From Flavobacterium circumlabens (GTDB taxonomy: Bacteria; Bacteroidota; Bacteroidia; Flavobacteriales; Flavobacteriaceae), in assembly GCF_004345565.1 (NCBI RefSeq), contig NZ_SLWA01000015.1, forward strand, positions 1 through 33,294: a stretch of 33,294 bases of DNA, given 5' to 3'. The notes under the pieces were generated by a model that did no database searches, was not told the origin of the DNA, and worked only from the letters and a program-made list of their open reading frames with translations. A program made the position numbers and the translations under genes. Below are positions 33,205 to 33,294 of the stretch, piece by piece. Each line of letters begins with the position of its first letter. Positions within the stretch are counted from its first letter, which is position 1.

Positions 33205-33294
33205 ATTCTGGCAAAAGTGAGCATCCCATTCCGGTAAAAGAGAGCAATTTGTTCCGGTTTAAAGTGACCACCCTATTCTTGTAAAAGAGATCAG
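33205..33294. mobile_element. array of about 23-bp repeats, probable IS21-family end
   Basis: Four degenerate direct repeats start at 33205, 33228, 33251 and 33275 with a core like ATTCCGGTAAAAGTGAGCA. Phased repeats at the ends are typical of IS21-family elements, where they bind the IstA transposase. The window ends inside the array, so the transposase genes are not visible. Confidence 0.6.

Overview
The window looks like accessory DNA from a Bacteroidota chromosome, most likely a Flavobacterium-like or related flavobacterial/sphingobacterial genome. Supporting signs are low G+C, Bacteroidota-type -7 boxes (TAnnTTTG), a SusC/SusD pair, MauE and DUF6520 family proteins, and CTnDOT-style mobilization genes. 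It is a mosaic of mobile and conflict-related modules. No rRNA, tRNA or CRISPR array was seen.

Layout. (1) 1-1.9 kb: a mobilization cassette with a very regular cruciform and a nic-like sequence (candidate oriT), an accessory protein and a MOBP-type relaxase, closed by a strong terminator. (2) 1.9-9.4 kb, very AT-rich: two orphan Rhs C-terminal tips, each followed by its own candidate immunity gene. Around them lie a truncated gene remnant, a KAP-type P-loop NTPase, a macro-domain protein, a SAM methyltransferase between imperfect direct repeats, and a GNAT/HTH two-gene operon with an operator-like palindrome. (3) 9.5-13.6 kb: an operon of a split toprim/ATPase replication-type protein and two tyrosine recombinases, one canonical and one lacking key catalytic residues. 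(4) 14.3-17.2 kb: an HTH regulator and two related IS3-family transposases in tandem, one intact and one with two of the three DDE residues lost. (5) 17.4-20.6 kb: the MobB-MobA-DUF3408-ParA block of a Bacteroidota integrative conjugative element, with no coupling protein or type IV secretion genes in view. (6) 20.6-22.1 kb: a long non-coding stretch with hairpins and two copies of a 21-bp-phased direct-repeat operator. The first copy precedes a dead MauE fragment and the second precedes the intact gene. (7) 22.1-31.1 kb: a MauE-like membrane protein fused to a large periplasmic domain and a small secreted four-cysteine DUF6520 protein. These converge on a SusC-SusD-S9 peptidase operon. (8) 31.1-33.3 kb: a 112-bp nested hairpin element, an HTH regulator under a perfect palindrome, a DUF4365 nuclease-like protein, and an array of about 23-bp repeats at the right edge that resembles an IS21-family end.

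How the parts may work together. The Rhs tips look like silent toxin/immunity cassettes that could recombine into a full-length rhs gene elsewhere through a shared coding tract. The TreTu-like tip would be an ADP-ribosyltransferase, and the macro-domain gene beside its immunity gene could remove ADP-ribose, but that is inference. The MauE/DUF6520 genes and the SusCD/S9 operon share one terminator and may form a peptide-related envelope system: a redox-folded exported peptide on one side, and outer-membrane uptake plus peptide cleavage on the other. The best leads are the duplicated operator with its decayed MauE copy, the MauE/DUF6520/SusCD/S9 cluster, the 112-bp nested hairpin, the orphan Rhs tips with the macro protein, and the oriT-like cruciform.
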